Assembly (NCBI GenBank): GCA_002367815.1
Contig: DFDG01000005.1
Span: 708-13,636, forward strand
Origin: Opitutaceae bacterium UBA3033
GTDB taxonomy: Bacteria; Verrucomicrobiota; Verrucomicrobiia; Opitutales; Opitutaceae
Length of the DNA: 12,929 bases
Direction: 5' to 3'
The translations under genes and the position numbers were made by a program. The number at the start of each line of letters is the position of its first letter. Position 1 is the stretch's first letter. The notes beneath the pieces are model-generated. The model worked only from the letters and a program-made list of their open reading frames with translations. It did no database searches and was not told the origin of the DNA. Below, in pieces: positions 6,711 to 12,929 of this stretch.

Positions 6711-7595
6711 ATGACTGATTTCACTACGATCCTTACGCATCCGGGCAGTGCCCATAAAGATGAGTTTCTCGCCTGCTGCGTGCTGCTCGCCACCTCGCCT
6801 GTCACCATCGTGCGGCGCGAGCCCACTGCGGATGACTTGGCTGATGCTTCAATCGTGGTCGTCGATGTGGGAGATTCTCACGACCCTGCGCTCAACAATT
6901 TTGATCATCACCATCTGCCCGATGATCAAGCGCCGACCTGTGCCCTTTCACTCGTTTTGCAGCACCTCGGTTTGTATGAAGATGCCACGGCGTTTTGCGA
7001 CTGGCTCGAACCTGCCGAATGGTTCGACTGTCGTGGTCCCAATGCCACCGCCAAGTGGCTCGGGGTTGAACGCAATATTGTGAACCGCCTGAACTCACCC
7101 ATCGATGGCACGCTGCTGCGGCGCTTTGCTTCCACGACCAAACACCAAGCCGGTGAACCAGTGTGGGAAATCATGCGCATGGTCGGCGAAGATTTGCTCG
7201 GTTATCTTCGCTCTCTACGCACGCGGCTTACCTTTATCGGACAACATGCTGAACTTTGGACCTTGGGCAGCACTGCCGCGGCGGGAGAAATCCCCGCTGC
7301 GCCGACTGTGGTCTTTCTACCCCGCACTGATCCCTTGCCGGAGGATCCTTCGGCAGGAATGGATCGTTATGTGATGGAGCAAGGATGGGGCGATCAGGTG
7401 GTTGCCGTGATCACCCCGGATCGTCGTGGGGCCGGCTATGGGCTGTCCCGTCATCGCGATCACCCGCACCTTGATTTCACCAAGATCACCAGCGAGCCCG
7501 ATGTGCACTTCGCTCATTTGCGCGGTTTCGTCGCCAAAACTTCCGCCACCGAACCAAAACGCCTCCTTGAATTATTGGCCCTTTCCGTGGCGTAG
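6711..7595 (+). CDS. MYG1/UPF0160 family metal-dependent hydrolase (DHH-like)
   Basis: 294 residues, the usual size of bacterial members of this family. The N-terminal metal site is clear: THPGSAHKDEF gives His10, His15 and Asp17, VVDVGDSHDP gives Asp52, and NFDHHHLP gives Asp65, His66 and His67. These correspond to the conserved H--H-D, VDVGG and DHH blocks of eukaryotic MYG1, a nuclear and mitochondrial 3'-5' RNA exonuclease. The C-terminal part (HLRGFVAKT near residue 268-276) matches the family's closing block. A phosphodiesterase or exonuclease activity on RNA is therefore a fair expectation, although I know of no characterised bacterial example. It is cytoplasmic and has its own ribosome binding site, so it is probably a separate unit from the operon 206 bp upstream. 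It converges with the ATP-grasp gene, with 39 bp between the stops. Confidence 0.88.
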   Translation: MTDFTTILTHPGSAHKDEFLACCVLLATSPVTIVRREPTADDLADASIVVVDVGDSHDPALNNFDHHHLPDDQAPTCALSLVLQHLGLYEDATAFCDWLEPAEWFDCRGPNATAKWLGVERNIVNRLNSPIDGTLLRRFASTTKHQAGEPVWEIMRMVGEDLLGYLRSLRTRLTFIGQHAELWTLGSTAAAGEIPAAPTVVFLPRTDPLPEDPSAGMDRYVMEQGWGDQVVAVITPDRRGAGYGLSRHRDHPHLDFTKITSEPDVHFAHLRGFVAKTSATEPKRLLELLALSVA

Positions 7596-7634
7596 GCTCA
7601 ATTTCGCGGTCGCGGCCGATTCCCGCCCCGCCGG

Positions 7635-8663
7635 TCACGTCACGCCGCGATAACTCAGACCCAGGCGCAACATACGATCGAGCAGTTGCTCATAACTCAT
7701 ACCGGCACTTTCCATCGCTTCGGCAAAATCCTCACCGAAAGAAATGCAAGGATTTGGATTGGCTTCCAAAAGATAAAATCGGCCCTCCGGGGACATCCTA
7801 AAATCCATGCGGGCATAGCCGCTGAGGTGCAGGGTTCGGTAGATACGCTTGGTCAGTTGATCCAATTGCTTGCGCTGCTCGGCATCCAATTCGGCCGGTC
7901 GAGTCTTCATCCCCATTTTTTCCTGATGGGCATAGTCCCATTTCAAGCGGCTGGTGGCGATATTGGGCGCACCCTCGGGCAAATGCTCCAAGTGGAGTTC
8001 CCAAGCATTCGAAGTCTGCAAGCGCTCGTTGCCCAGCACGCTCACGTAAATCTCACGACCGGCGATGTATTGTTCGGCAATCGCTGGACTGCCAGTCTGG
8101 CGGTGAATCAGCGCTGCGCGTTCCAACAATGCGGCATCATCATACACGACCGATGCCCGGGAAATCCCCACTGAACCTTCATCGATCAACGATTTCACCA
8201 GCAACGGAAACGGCAGTTTGGGCGGCCGACGCACCTTGCGCCCCGGGGGGAACACCGCAAAGGCCGGCACGGATATCCGGTGATAGGCCAGAATTTTTTT
8301 TGAAAGGGCCTTGTCGTGGGCGAGCGTGAGTCCGCGTGGATTGCAACCGGTGTAACGCGCGTGTTTCAACTCCAGAAACGACACGACATGCTGATCAAAC
8401 AATACCTGCCCATCGAACTCCTCCAACATGTTGAACACGATGTCGGGCTTTACCTGATCGAGCGCCTCGCTGATCACCCCCAAGTCGCTGTAGATCCCCA
8501 CCGGGTGGACGTGGTGGCCCATGCGACGCAACGTTGACTGCACATCGAACTCCATTTTCCACCGCTGGATTTCCTTCTGCTCCAGTCCCTCGATAGAATC
8601 CGGCGGCACCAGATCCTGGTGCATCAATGTGACGATATTTAATTTGCGGCTAAGCAGCTTCAT
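7635..8663 (-). CDS. ATP-grasp ligase related to D-Ala-D-Ala ligases
   Basis: 342 residues from the ATG at 8663. This start was chosen because it overlaps the stop of the upstream gene as ATGA and puts the first strand (LNIVTLMHQ) close to the N-terminus; the frame is open for 65 more codons upstream, but these only run over the end of the neighbouring gene. The pre-ATP-grasp part holds FNMLEEFDGQ (78-87), and YTGCNPRGL plus DK (104-118) resemble the Ddl pattern. ATP-binding candidates are Lys157 and the EGSVGIS loop (162-168), then EQYIAGREI (197-205). Metal and catalytic residues lie in ARMDF (284-288) and EANPNP (300-305). Such enzymes join a carboxylate, as acyl phosphate, to an amine. 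It differs from true Ddl in its N-terminal half, so a peptide or amino-acid ligase with another substrate is more likely than cell-wall D-Ala-D-Ala synthesis. No signal peptide. Confidence 0.87.
   Translation of the reverse strand: MKLLSRKLNIVTLMHQDLVPPDSIEGLEQKEIQRWKMEFDVQSTLRRMGHHVHPVGIYSDLGVISEALDQVKPDIVFNMLEEFDGQVLFDQHVVSFLELKHARYTGCNPRGLTLAHDKALSKKILAYHRISVPAFAVFPPGRKVRRPPKLPFPLLVKSLIDEGSVGISRASVVYDDAALLERAALIHRQTGSPAIAEQYIAGREIYVSVLGNERLQTSNAWELHLEHLPEGAPNIATSRLKWDYAHQEKMGMKTRPAELDAEQRKQLDQLTKRIYRTLHLSGYARMDFRMSPEGRFYLLEANPNPCISFGEDFAEAMESAGMSYEQLLDRMLRLGLSYRGVT
8660..8663 (-). promoter_or_regulatory. ATGA start/stop overlap coupling the peptidase and ATP-grasp genes
   Basis: On the minus strand the ATP-grasp ATG (8663-8661) and the peptidase TGA (8662-8660) overlap in ATGA. 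No Shine-Dalgarno precedes this ATG, so translation by termination-reinitiation is likely, giving a fixed ratio of the two proteins. Confidence 0.75.
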
Positions 8664-9673
8664 ACGGCGATCTGAGGATAACCCGCCCGGGCAACATGCA
8701 TGGTGTGCATCATCAACATGAGCAGCATGTTTTCGCGGGTGCGACGAGGGGAGTCCTGCAACCGCAATTTCATGGCCCGGCATCGCTCGATCATGTTTTT
8801 GAGCAAATGATTGATCGTGTAAACCGCCACGCCGGAAGTCTCCGATACGGTGCGGCAAATATCATACCGCCACGTCCGCAAAAATGCGGCCGCCGACATG
8901 CGCCGATTGTTCGGCGCGTCTTCCATAAATATCCGGCGCAAATCCCGATCATAATAAGCCGGCCATTCGACGGCGTAGAGATCCCGTTTTGATTGATAGT
9001 GTTTGCGCAGCGTGGACTTGATTTCATTCAGCGGTTCGACAAACCGCCGCGATCGCACCGGAGGCACTTCGTTGGCAATCTTTTTCATCAACTCGTCCAC
9101 GTATTCCAATTTTTCCAATGCCGCCCAATCCGCATATCGCCGTCGCCAAGGATAACCGGGCGTCAACCACACGGCAAAAGTCTCGGCAAAATCCTCCGCC
9201 GGGTGGGCCTGCGCATACCAGCCGGTCAGGTGCTGCACAAAACGCCGGCTGTTGGGCCGGGGGCGATAGGCATCAGGATAAGGATCGGTGAACGAGCCGA
9301 ACAATTCGCGCCAACGTTTGCGCCGGTGCAGGCGATAAGCATTGTCGATCGCGTGGCCAGCTTCGTGGCGAAGAATTTTCATACACTCCGGGGCCGCCAA
9401 ACCCTCGACATCCAACATCATGTCCCGCTCCAATTGGGTCAGGCGCGGATGCACCAAATAGAACGGCACTGCCACCCCCGGCACACCATCAGGCGTGAAC
9501 CACTCTGCCCCCACCCAATAGTGGGGCCGGAACCTCATCCCTTTGTCCGCCAATTCCTCATCCAGACGCAAAGTGCGTTCCTCCACCGGTGACCCGGCAA
9601 TATGCAGATTCAGATCGCACAAACGCAGTTCGAGCAGGTTCTCATCCTTCATTGTTTGCCAGCGCCGTGCCAT
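8660..9673 (-). CDS. putative cytoplasmic zinc metallopeptidase (HEAGH / HPAEDFAE type)
   Basis: 337 residues. The zinc-binding helix is HEAGH at 103-107 (His103, Glu104, His107). A second conserved block, HPAEDFAETF at 157-166, should give the third ligand as one of its acidic residues, as in gluzincin peptidases. The pairing of HExxH with HPxEDxAE is the pattern I recall for the putative zinc-binding metallopeptidase family (Pfam Peptidase_Mx); I assign it to that group from memory. The region after ~200 is rich in Arg and Lys and has no recognised motif. No signal peptide or membrane segment is seen, so it acts inside the cell. Start: Met1 (9673) or Met8 (9652), neither with a clear ribosome binding site. 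It is the first gene of a two-gene operon with the ATP-grasp ligase, which suggests that it processes the product or substrate of that ligase. Confidence 0.85.
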   Translation of the reverse strand: MARRWQTMKDENLLELRLCDLNLHIAGSPVEERTLRLDEELADKGMRFRPHYWVGAEWFTPDGVPGVAVPFYLVHPRLTQLERDMMLDVEGLAAPECMKILRHEAGHAIDNAYRLHRRKRWRELFGSFTDPYPDAYRPRPNSRRFVQHLTGWYAQAHPAEDFAETFAVWLTPGYPWRRRYADWAALEKLEYVDELMKKIANEVPPVRSRRFVEPLNEIKSTLRKHYQSKRDLYAVEWPAYYDRDLRRIFMEDAPNNRRMSAAAFLRTWRYDICRTVSETSGVAVYTINHLLKNMIERCRAMKLRLQDSPRRTRENMLLMLMMHTMHVARAGYPQIAV

Positions 9674-9866
9674 ATGGGTGTCACCAAACTGTTAAGACCG
9701 CTCGCCGGCGTCGAGCCGGGAATCAGTGGGGGTTGCATTAGTTTAATCAATCCACCGGCACGGGTTCGGCAGTCGGTAATTTGTCGGACGGGTAAGATGC
9801 ATTCCGGTTGGTTGGATCGAGGGCGCAAACCCACCTCATTGTTACCGGGATAAAACTGGAGTGATT

Positions 9867-9896
9867 GACGCACCGATCTCTACCGATCGGCGCGTC
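9867..9896. repeat. 30-bp interrupted palindrome upstream of the LuxR-type gene
   Basis: The arms are GACGC plus CCGATC (9867-9878) and GATCGG plus GCGTC (9885-9896). They pair over 11 of 12 positions, with one A/C mismatch at 9872/9891 and a 6-base loop. It lies 39 bp before the ATG of the HTH gene in the 262-bp divergent gap between that gene and the peptidase operon. No T-run follows on either side, so an operator or an mRNA 5' hairpin is more likely than a terminator. A smaller inverted repeat, CCGGC-N5-GCCGG, sits at 9705-9719 near the start of the peptidase gene; nothing else in 9674-9935 was recognised. Confidence 0.6.
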
Positions 9897-9935
9897 TCTG
9901 CATCACCCAAGCAACCCCAATAATGTAGCCACCCG

Positions 9936-10259
9936 ATGCCCATACCTTCGGCCCAGACCCAAAATGGAAATTGCGGTGAGAAACCAGTAACTCGAGGCAC
10001 CACCGCCGCTGAACACCTGTCAGTCGCCCCGGCAGCCCACCTGCCGGAGAGTCCGGCCGAATTACTATCCCTCGGCATGACTCCCCGAGAGGCCGAGATT
10101 CTCTTTTGGATCACCCAGGGGAAGAGCAATCCCGAGATTGCGATCATTCTCGAAATGCGTCTCGTGACCGTGAAAAAGCATGTCCAAAACGTGCTGCAAA
10201 AACTCGGCGTCGAAAATCGCACTGCAGCGCTGCGGGAAGTGACGGAGCGCCTCGTTTAG
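9936..10259 (+). CDS. solo LuxR/GerE-type helix-turn-helix DNA-binding protein
   Basis: 107 residues. Residues ~1-40 are a Pro/Ala-rich segment without a recognisable domain. From ~45 to the end is a complete LuxR-type HTH: LGMTPREAEILFWITQGKSN, then PEIAIILEM, VTVKKHVQNVLQKLGV and ENRTAAL, with the family's T-RE-E, GKSN-EIA, TVK-HV and KLGV signatures all present. There is no receiver, PAS or ligand-binding domain, so regulation must come from a partner, from its own expression or from another input. An in-frame stop at 9921-9923 makes ATG 9936 the first possible start; it has no clear Shine-Dalgarno. The stop codon overlaps that of the rhombosortase gene on the other strand (bases 10256-10259), so the two transcription units run into each other. 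Confidence 0.85.
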   Translation: MPIPSAQTQNGNCGEKPVTRGTTAAEHLSVAPAAHLPESPAELLSLGMTPREAEILFWITQGKSNPEIAIILEMRLVTVKKHVQNVLQKLGVENRTAALREVTERLV

Positions 10260-10870
10260 GTCCGGGCAGGTGAAGGAGTTTTCGCAGGAAAGCGCCGCAA
10301 CACCGCCCAGGCGATCACCGCATAAACCGCACTCGCCACATGCGCACTGGTGGCCACTTTGACATTCGCATCATCGAACTTGATCATGCCGCCGCCACTG
10401 CCACCGGACATGATTTCAAAGATAACTTCACCGACATAGATCAGTAGCACCGCCGGCCAAAACCAATCGCGCCAATTTCTTTGCCAGCCTTGCAGGGCCA
10501 GAAACAACAGCAGCCCGAGGTTGAGTGCGCTCAGCCCGGCGTAGCGCTGCATCGATGGATCAAACAGGTAGATAGCCGCAACAATAAACGGCGGCATGAA
10601 AACAAAGGACCAATACGAAAACTTGCGATGAGGCCGTTCCAGCATCCAACCGAGAATCAGGAACAAGCCGGTATCCACCAGAAAGTGCGGCCAACCAAAG
10701 TGCACCAAATGGCCGGTCCACACTCGCCACCCTTCCCCACTTTGCAGGGCTGACCGATCATAAATCAGAACCTCCCGCCAGGCAGGAGCCAACTGCACGA
10801 TCAACGCGCAAAACCCTAAGAACAAATAGCCCCAGGGGATCTGTCGTCCCCACTTGGTTCGTGCTGTCAT
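10256..10870 (-). CDS. rrtA: rhombosortase (rhomboid-family intramembrane serine protease)
   Basis: 204 residues from the ATG at 10870, chosen because it overlaps the upstream stop as TAATG; a 23-codon longer frame only reads through the neighbour's tail. About six hydrophobic segments are visible (roughly 12-30, 60-78, 87-103, 110-127, 138-154, 174-193). The rhomboid loop and second segment carry GEGWRVWTGHLVHFGW and HFLVD, with His54, His57 and His62. The serine motif is YAGLSAL, nucleophile Ser114, and the catalytic His is probably His177 (TSAHVASA). This layout, the short length and the GEGWR-WTGHLVH pattern match the rhombosortase subgroup, which cleaves proteins bearing a GlyGly-CTERM tail. 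The gene directly upstream encodes such a protein. Two positions differ from what I expect: Asp66 where rhomboids usually have Asn, and Ala after the serine where Gly is usual. Confidence 0.85.
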   Translation of the reverse strand: MTARTKWGRQIPWGYLFLGFCALIVQLAPAWREVLIYDRSALQSGEGWRVWTGHLVHFGWPHFLVDTGLFLILGWMLERPHRKFSYWSFVFMPPFIVAAIYLFDPSMQRYAGLSALNLGLLLFLALQGWQRNWRDWFWPAVLLIYVGEVIFEIMSGGSGGGMIKFDDANVKVATSAHVASAVYAVIAWAVLRRFPAKTPSPART

Positions 10871-10872
10871 TA
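10868..10872 (-). promoter_or_regulatory. TAATG stop/start overlap coupling the GlyGly-CTERM gene to the rhombosortase gene
   Basis: On the minus strand the TAA of the surface-protein gene (10872-10870) shares its last A with the ATG of the rhombosortase gene (10870-10868). GGCGG lies just before it. This fixes the rhombosortase start and implies translational coupling. Confidence 0.75.
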
Positions 10873-12929
10873 CCGCCAAACTGGGCGACGAAAACGCCCA
10901 CGGAGCAATGCCAAAAGACTGACCCCACCCAAGAACCATAGACTCGGTGCACCGCCGCCTCCGCCGCCACTTGAAGTTGAAGGCGTAGTCGTGGTCGTGC
11001 CGCCTCCCGTGCTACCCCCACCAGTGCTAACCGGGGCGGCAGTCAGCGCCATGGTTGTCACCACCCCGGCCGGTGTAATTTTCCGAATCGCAGCATTGCC
11101 GGTATCCGCTACGTAAACATTTCCCGCACTATCCACCGTAATCGCGCGAGGCTGATTAAACCACGCGTCACTGCCCGTGCCGTCCTTCAGTCCACCGATG
11201 GTGGAAAGACCGGCCAAGGTGGTTACTGCACCGGCTGGAGATATTTTGCGAATGGCCGAGTTGCCCTTATCGGCGACATATAGATTTCCAGCGCTATCCG
11301 TAGCCAATCCCTCCGGCTGATTGAAAAGTGCGGCACTGCCAGTGCCATCCTGCCAGCCACTCACCGCGACCACGCCCGCAAGGGTTGTGACCGCTCCGGC
11401 GGGTGTGATTTTCCGAATCAAATTGTTGGTGGTATCGGAAACGAAGACGTTGCCCGCAGCATCAACTGCGATGCCCAAAGGTAAATTAAACTGGGCGGCA
11501 TTGCCCGTGCCATCGGTTGATCCGGCAACCCCAGATCCCGCAAATGTTGATACGACATTGGATGAATTCAGGGCCCGGATCGTGTGATTGGTGGCATCAG
11601 CAATATAGAAAGTGCCGAGGCTGTTTTGCTGCAACCCAACCGGCATGGAGAATGTTGCTGATAATCCGGCGCCATCGTTGTTACCCCGGATCGTGGCAGA
11701 ACCCGTGATTTGCGTGACAACGCCCGTTGAAGATATCCTCCTGATGGTCGCATTGGCGGTATCGGAAACAGTCAAAGTGGCATTGGGGGCGCTGCTGATC
11801 CCACTGGGTTGATTGAAACGTGCGGCTGAGCCGGTGCCATCAATCGAACCGGCGTTTCCACTGCTGCCCGCCAGAGTCGACACTTGGTTCGCCGTATTGA
11901 TCTTCTGGATCACGTGGGCGGAACTGTCAGTCACGTAGAGATTGCCCGATGCATCCACGGCGATGCCCACCGGAAAAGGAATCAGAGCTGCGGCCACTAT
12001 TAACGAAATACCCGCACTCGTTGACGAACCGCCGCTATTGGTGACCACATAACGATAGCGGTTGTTATTGAGCGCAGAACCGGCCCCGCTGATGTTGAGC
12101 GTGGCCGTCGTTACCCCGTTATAGGTCGGGTTGTTGCTCAAGTCCGCCCAAGTGCTGCCGGCATTGGTTGATAGCTGCCATTGGTAGGTGCCACTGAGAG
12201 AGCGGGCGACGAGACTCACATCGTGACCAGTCGTCACAACCTGATTTGAAAGTGAAGCCGTTACTACCGTTAAGGTGACTGCACTGCTCGTCACCGATCC
12301 GGATGCATTGGTTGCACTGACGCTATAGCTACCGGCATTATTCGCAGTCACATTACTCAAGGTATAAGTGCTGCTAGTCGCACCGGTTATCGCGCTGCCA
12401 TTAAAAAACCACTGATAACCGGAAGGATCCCCACTCGCAGTCACAGCAAAAGTGACTGCCCCACTCAAAGTTACAGATTGGGAAGATGGACCGGTGGTAA
12501 TCGTCGGCACTGTGCCGGTGGCTACGCCCACCGTCAACGTCAGGGTCACCTGGCCAAAGGAACCATCCCAACCATCAATGGCGATGGCGTAGGTCGTGCC
12601 GGCAGTTGGGGTGAAGGAAAGTTTGCTGGTCCTGATAACCCCACGCTCTTCGTCATCATTGGAGGCCACCTTGGTCAGCCCACTAATTGCCGAACCAGTA
12701 TAGACGCCCATGACGGAATCGAAATTACTGCCAAAAGTCGTAATCGTAGCAGTCGCGTTGCTGGATGCAGTCCAACGCCACCAGATTGAATGACTGGGTG
12801 TCTCCGTATCATGATTTGGCTCTCCCACCTGCACGGTGCCTCCGATGGTGGCTCCGATCACTTGCCCGGAAGTGCCATTGACCGTCAATGCAGCGGCACT
12901 GGCAAAATCATCATTGGAGATCGGAAGAG
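10870..12929 (-). CDS. surface protein with Ig-like domains, six-repeat NHL propeller and GlyGly-CTERM tail (5' truncated)
   Basis: The frame is open to the window edge, so the N-terminus and signal peptide are missing. Residues are counted from the TTG at 12888. About 1-121 is a beta-sandwich module of the type with GEPNH, IWWRWTA, FDSVMGVYTG and TTYAIAIDG. About 128-209 is an Ig-like domain (YQWFFNGSAI; NAGSYSVSATN). About 211-297 is a second Ig-like domain (YQWQLSTNAGSTW). Residues 306-614 hold six NHL-type repeats of ~55 residues, typically GIAVDAAGNVFVSD, N-IRKITPAG and DGTG-AA-FNQP. Then comes a Gly/Thr/Ser linker (617-646), six Gly, a hydrophobic segment (648-662) and a basic end rich in Arg. 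That tail is a GlyGly-CTERM sorting signal, to be cut by the coupled rhombosortase. It is probably an exported adhesion or ligand-binding protein; no enzyme motif is seen. The last ~4 codons at the window edge lie in adapter-like sequence. Confidence 0.88.
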   Translation of the reverse strand, partial: LPISNDDFASAAALTVNGTSGQVIGATIGGTVQVGEPNHDTETPSHSIWWRWTASSNATATITTFGSNFDSVMGVYTGSAISGLTKVASNDDEERGVIRTSKLSFTPTAGTTYAIAIDGWDGSFGQVTLTLTVGVATGTVPTITTGPSSQSVTLSGAVTFAVTASGDPSGYQWFFNGSAITGATSSTYTLSNVTANNAGSYSVSATNASGSVTSSAVTLTVVTASLSNQVVTTGHDVSLVARSLSGTYQWQLSTNAGSTWADLSNNPTYNGVTTATLNISGAGSALNNNRYRYVVTNSGGSSTSAGISLIVAAALIPFPVGIAVDASGNLYVTDSSAHVIQKINTANQVSTLAGSSGNAGSIDGTGSAARFNQPSGISSAPNATLTVSDTANATIRRISSTGVVTQITGSATIRGNNDGAGLSATFSMPVGLQQNSLGTFYIADATNHTIRALNSSNVVSTFAGSGVAGSTDGTGNAAQFNLPLGIAVDAAGNVFVSDTTNNLIRKITPAGAVTTLAGVVAVSGWQDGTGSAALFNQPEGLATDSAGNLYVADKGNSAIRKISPAGAVTTLAGLSTIGGLKDGTGSDAWFNQPRAITVDSAGNVYVADTGNAAIRKITPAGVVTTMALTAAPVSTGGGSTGGGTTTTTPSTSSGGGGGGAPSLWFLGGVSLLALLRGRFRRPVWR
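11047..11973 (-). repeat. six tandem ~165-bp repeats encoding the NHL propeller
   Basis: The repeat starts (P-GIAVD or its equivalent) fall at residues 306, 361, 416, 470, 525 and 580 of the encoded protein, that is every 54-55 residues. At DNA level the words around TTTTCCGAATC and GTGCCATC recur with the same period. The three repeats nearest the C-terminus are the most alike; the second and third from the N-terminus have diverged most. Six blades would close one beta-propeller. Confidence 0.85.
12918..12929. other. probable residual Illumina adapter at the right edge
   Basis: The last 12 bases, AGATCGGAAGAG, equal the first 12 bases of the common Illumina TruSeq adapter. They sit exactly at the edge, where unremoved adapter is expected on an assembled contig. 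The frame of the surface-protein gene happens to stay open through them, but the residues they encode should be ignored. Confidence 0.8.

Noticed and set aside
6386..6826. 146-codon minus-strand frame across the gap after the GxGYxYP gene
   Set aside because: It covers the ends of two well-supported plus-strand genes, has Cys/Arg/Ser-rich composition typical of a shadow frame, and no recognisable motif.
8664..8858. 65-codon N-terminal extension of the ATP-grasp frame
   Set aside because: It only overlaps the end of the peptidase gene in another frame, has no ligase-like sequence, and the ATGA junction gives a better start at 8663.
9842..10222. 126-codon minus-strand reading frame opposite the LuxR-type gene
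   Set aside because: The plus strand encodes a full LuxR-type HTH; the opposite frame shows no domain.
10871..10939. 23-codon extension of the rhombosortase frame
   Set aside because: It runs over the GlyGly-CTERM tail codons in another frame; the TAATG start at 10870 fits the family length.
11047..11973. Periodic repeat considered as a CRISPR array
   Set aside because: The period is 165 bp, it lies inside a coding frame and encodes NHL propeller blades.
12886..12888. TTG as a start codon for the surface protein
   Set aside because: The beta-sandwich module clearly continues upstream (FASAAA before it), so the gene is truncated by the edge, not started there.

Overview
The window looks like chromosomal DNA from a Verrucomicrobiota bacterium, probably near the Opitutales. 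This rests on gene content recalled from memory (GxGYxYP-domain proteins, an ATP-grasp ligase paired with a zinc metallopeptidase, Ig/NHL surface proteins, a cupin like the acidobacterial hydroxynitrile lyases) and on weak or absent Shine-Dalgarno sequences. No rRNA or tRNA gene, CRISPR array, transposase or phage gene was seen.

Layout. (a) 1-1840, plus strand: the 3' part of an ABC-F type ATPase gene, then a histidine phosphatase and a manganese-cupin protein 17 bp apart. (b) 1942-6504: a divergent locus. On the minus strand is a 706-residue exported protein that joins a small beta-rich domain to a GxGYxYP putative glycoside hydrolase. On the plus strand the same two parts occur as separate genes 19 bp apart (176 and 550 residues), each with its own signal peptide. 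A 239-bp region with short repeats separates the two arms. (c) 6711-7595, plus: a MYG1/UPF0160-family hydrolase. (d) 7635-9673, minus: a HEAGH zinc metallopeptidase gene overlapping by ATGA a D-Ala-D-Ala-ligase-like ATP-grasp gene. (e) 9936-10259, plus: a solo LuxR-type HTH protein behind a 30-bp interrupted palindrome. (f) 10256-12929, minus: a surface protein with Ig-like domains, a six-repeat NHL propeller and a GlyGly-CTERM tail, followed through a TAATG overlap by a rhombosortase gene.

Three units look like small self-contained systems. The first is the rhombosortase with its likely substrate, a protein-sorting pair. The second is the coupled peptidase/ATP-grasp pair, which may make and trim a peptide-like product in the cytoplasm. 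The third is the fused-versus-split GxGYxYP locus, which suggests that the small beta domain and the hydrolase-like domain work together outside the cytoplasm. The last 12 bases of the window match the start of the common Illumina adapter, so the right edge is probably a contig end and its final codons should not be trusted.
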